64,000 bases of DNA, taken from positions 15,452,242 through 15,516,241 of the forward strand of contig OZ007506.1 of NCBI GenBank assembly GCA_963931865.1, read 5' to 3'. The DNA comes from Axinella damicornis. Lineage: Eukaryota > Porifera > Demospongiae > Axinellida > Axinellidae. The notes beneath the pieces were generated by a model. It made no database searches. It was not told the DNA's origin and worked only from the letters and a program-made list of their open reading frames with translations. Below, in pieces: positions 63,936 to 64,000 of this stretch (positions are counted from its first letter, which is position 1; each line of letters opens with the position of its first letter). Made by a program: the position numbers and the translations under genes.

Positions 63936-64000
63936 GATATGTTCTACAGAAAGTGGGAGAGGTAATTCTGACAGTAAACGATGTGGCTGACTGCTGCTCA

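Overview
This is a window of animal nuclear DNA, most likely from a marine invertebrate and plausibly a demosponge. Every recognisable gene is a conserved eukaryotic gene cut into many short exons. Introns follow GT-AG, with two GC-AG cases. The rest is packed with microsatellites, long G or C homopolymers and short non-autonomous DNA transposons. Translations of the commonest hairpin repeat contain the recurring string SLVPRP...AWERG, which I remember from sponge gene predictions. That is a recollection, so the sponge assignment is only moderately secure.

Layout. 1-9073: no gene recognised, only dispersed repeats and hairpins. 9074-16598 (+): a Rab32/38-like small GTPase in 7 exons (250 aa). 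16599-25381: mostly gene-poor, with hairpins and two 3' exons of an unidentified coiled-coil gene on the minus strand (19037-19591). 25382-38710 (+): an 11-exon coiled-coil protein of the Bfr1 (nuclear segregation protein) type, 512 aa; its intron 7 holds a cluster of nested and abutting transposons. 39840-45517 (-): cohesin subunit RAD21 in 6 coding exons, 641 aa, convergent with the BFR1-like gene. 45518-51060: repeats, a long foldback element and an LTR-like copy. 51061-57925 (+) and 58364-63059 (-): two pyrroline-5-carboxylate reductase paralogs facing each other tail to tail, 283 and 327 aa, each with 7 exons. 63255-63935 (-): a 226-residue unidentified ORF that may run out of the window.

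All splice models were built by hand. I required homology across each junction, consensus splice dinucleotides and conserved phase; the full coding lengths of all five main genes come out divisible by three. The genes do not form a pathway or operon, except that the two PYCR genes both belong to proline biosynthesis. I found no RNA gene, CRISPR array or virus-like gene. The most rewarding material is the PYCR paralog pair, the BFR1-like gene with its extra C-terminus, the unusual nucleotide-binding residues of the Rab, the duplicated 3' end of RAD21, and several transposon families whose ends and target-site duplications can be read directly.
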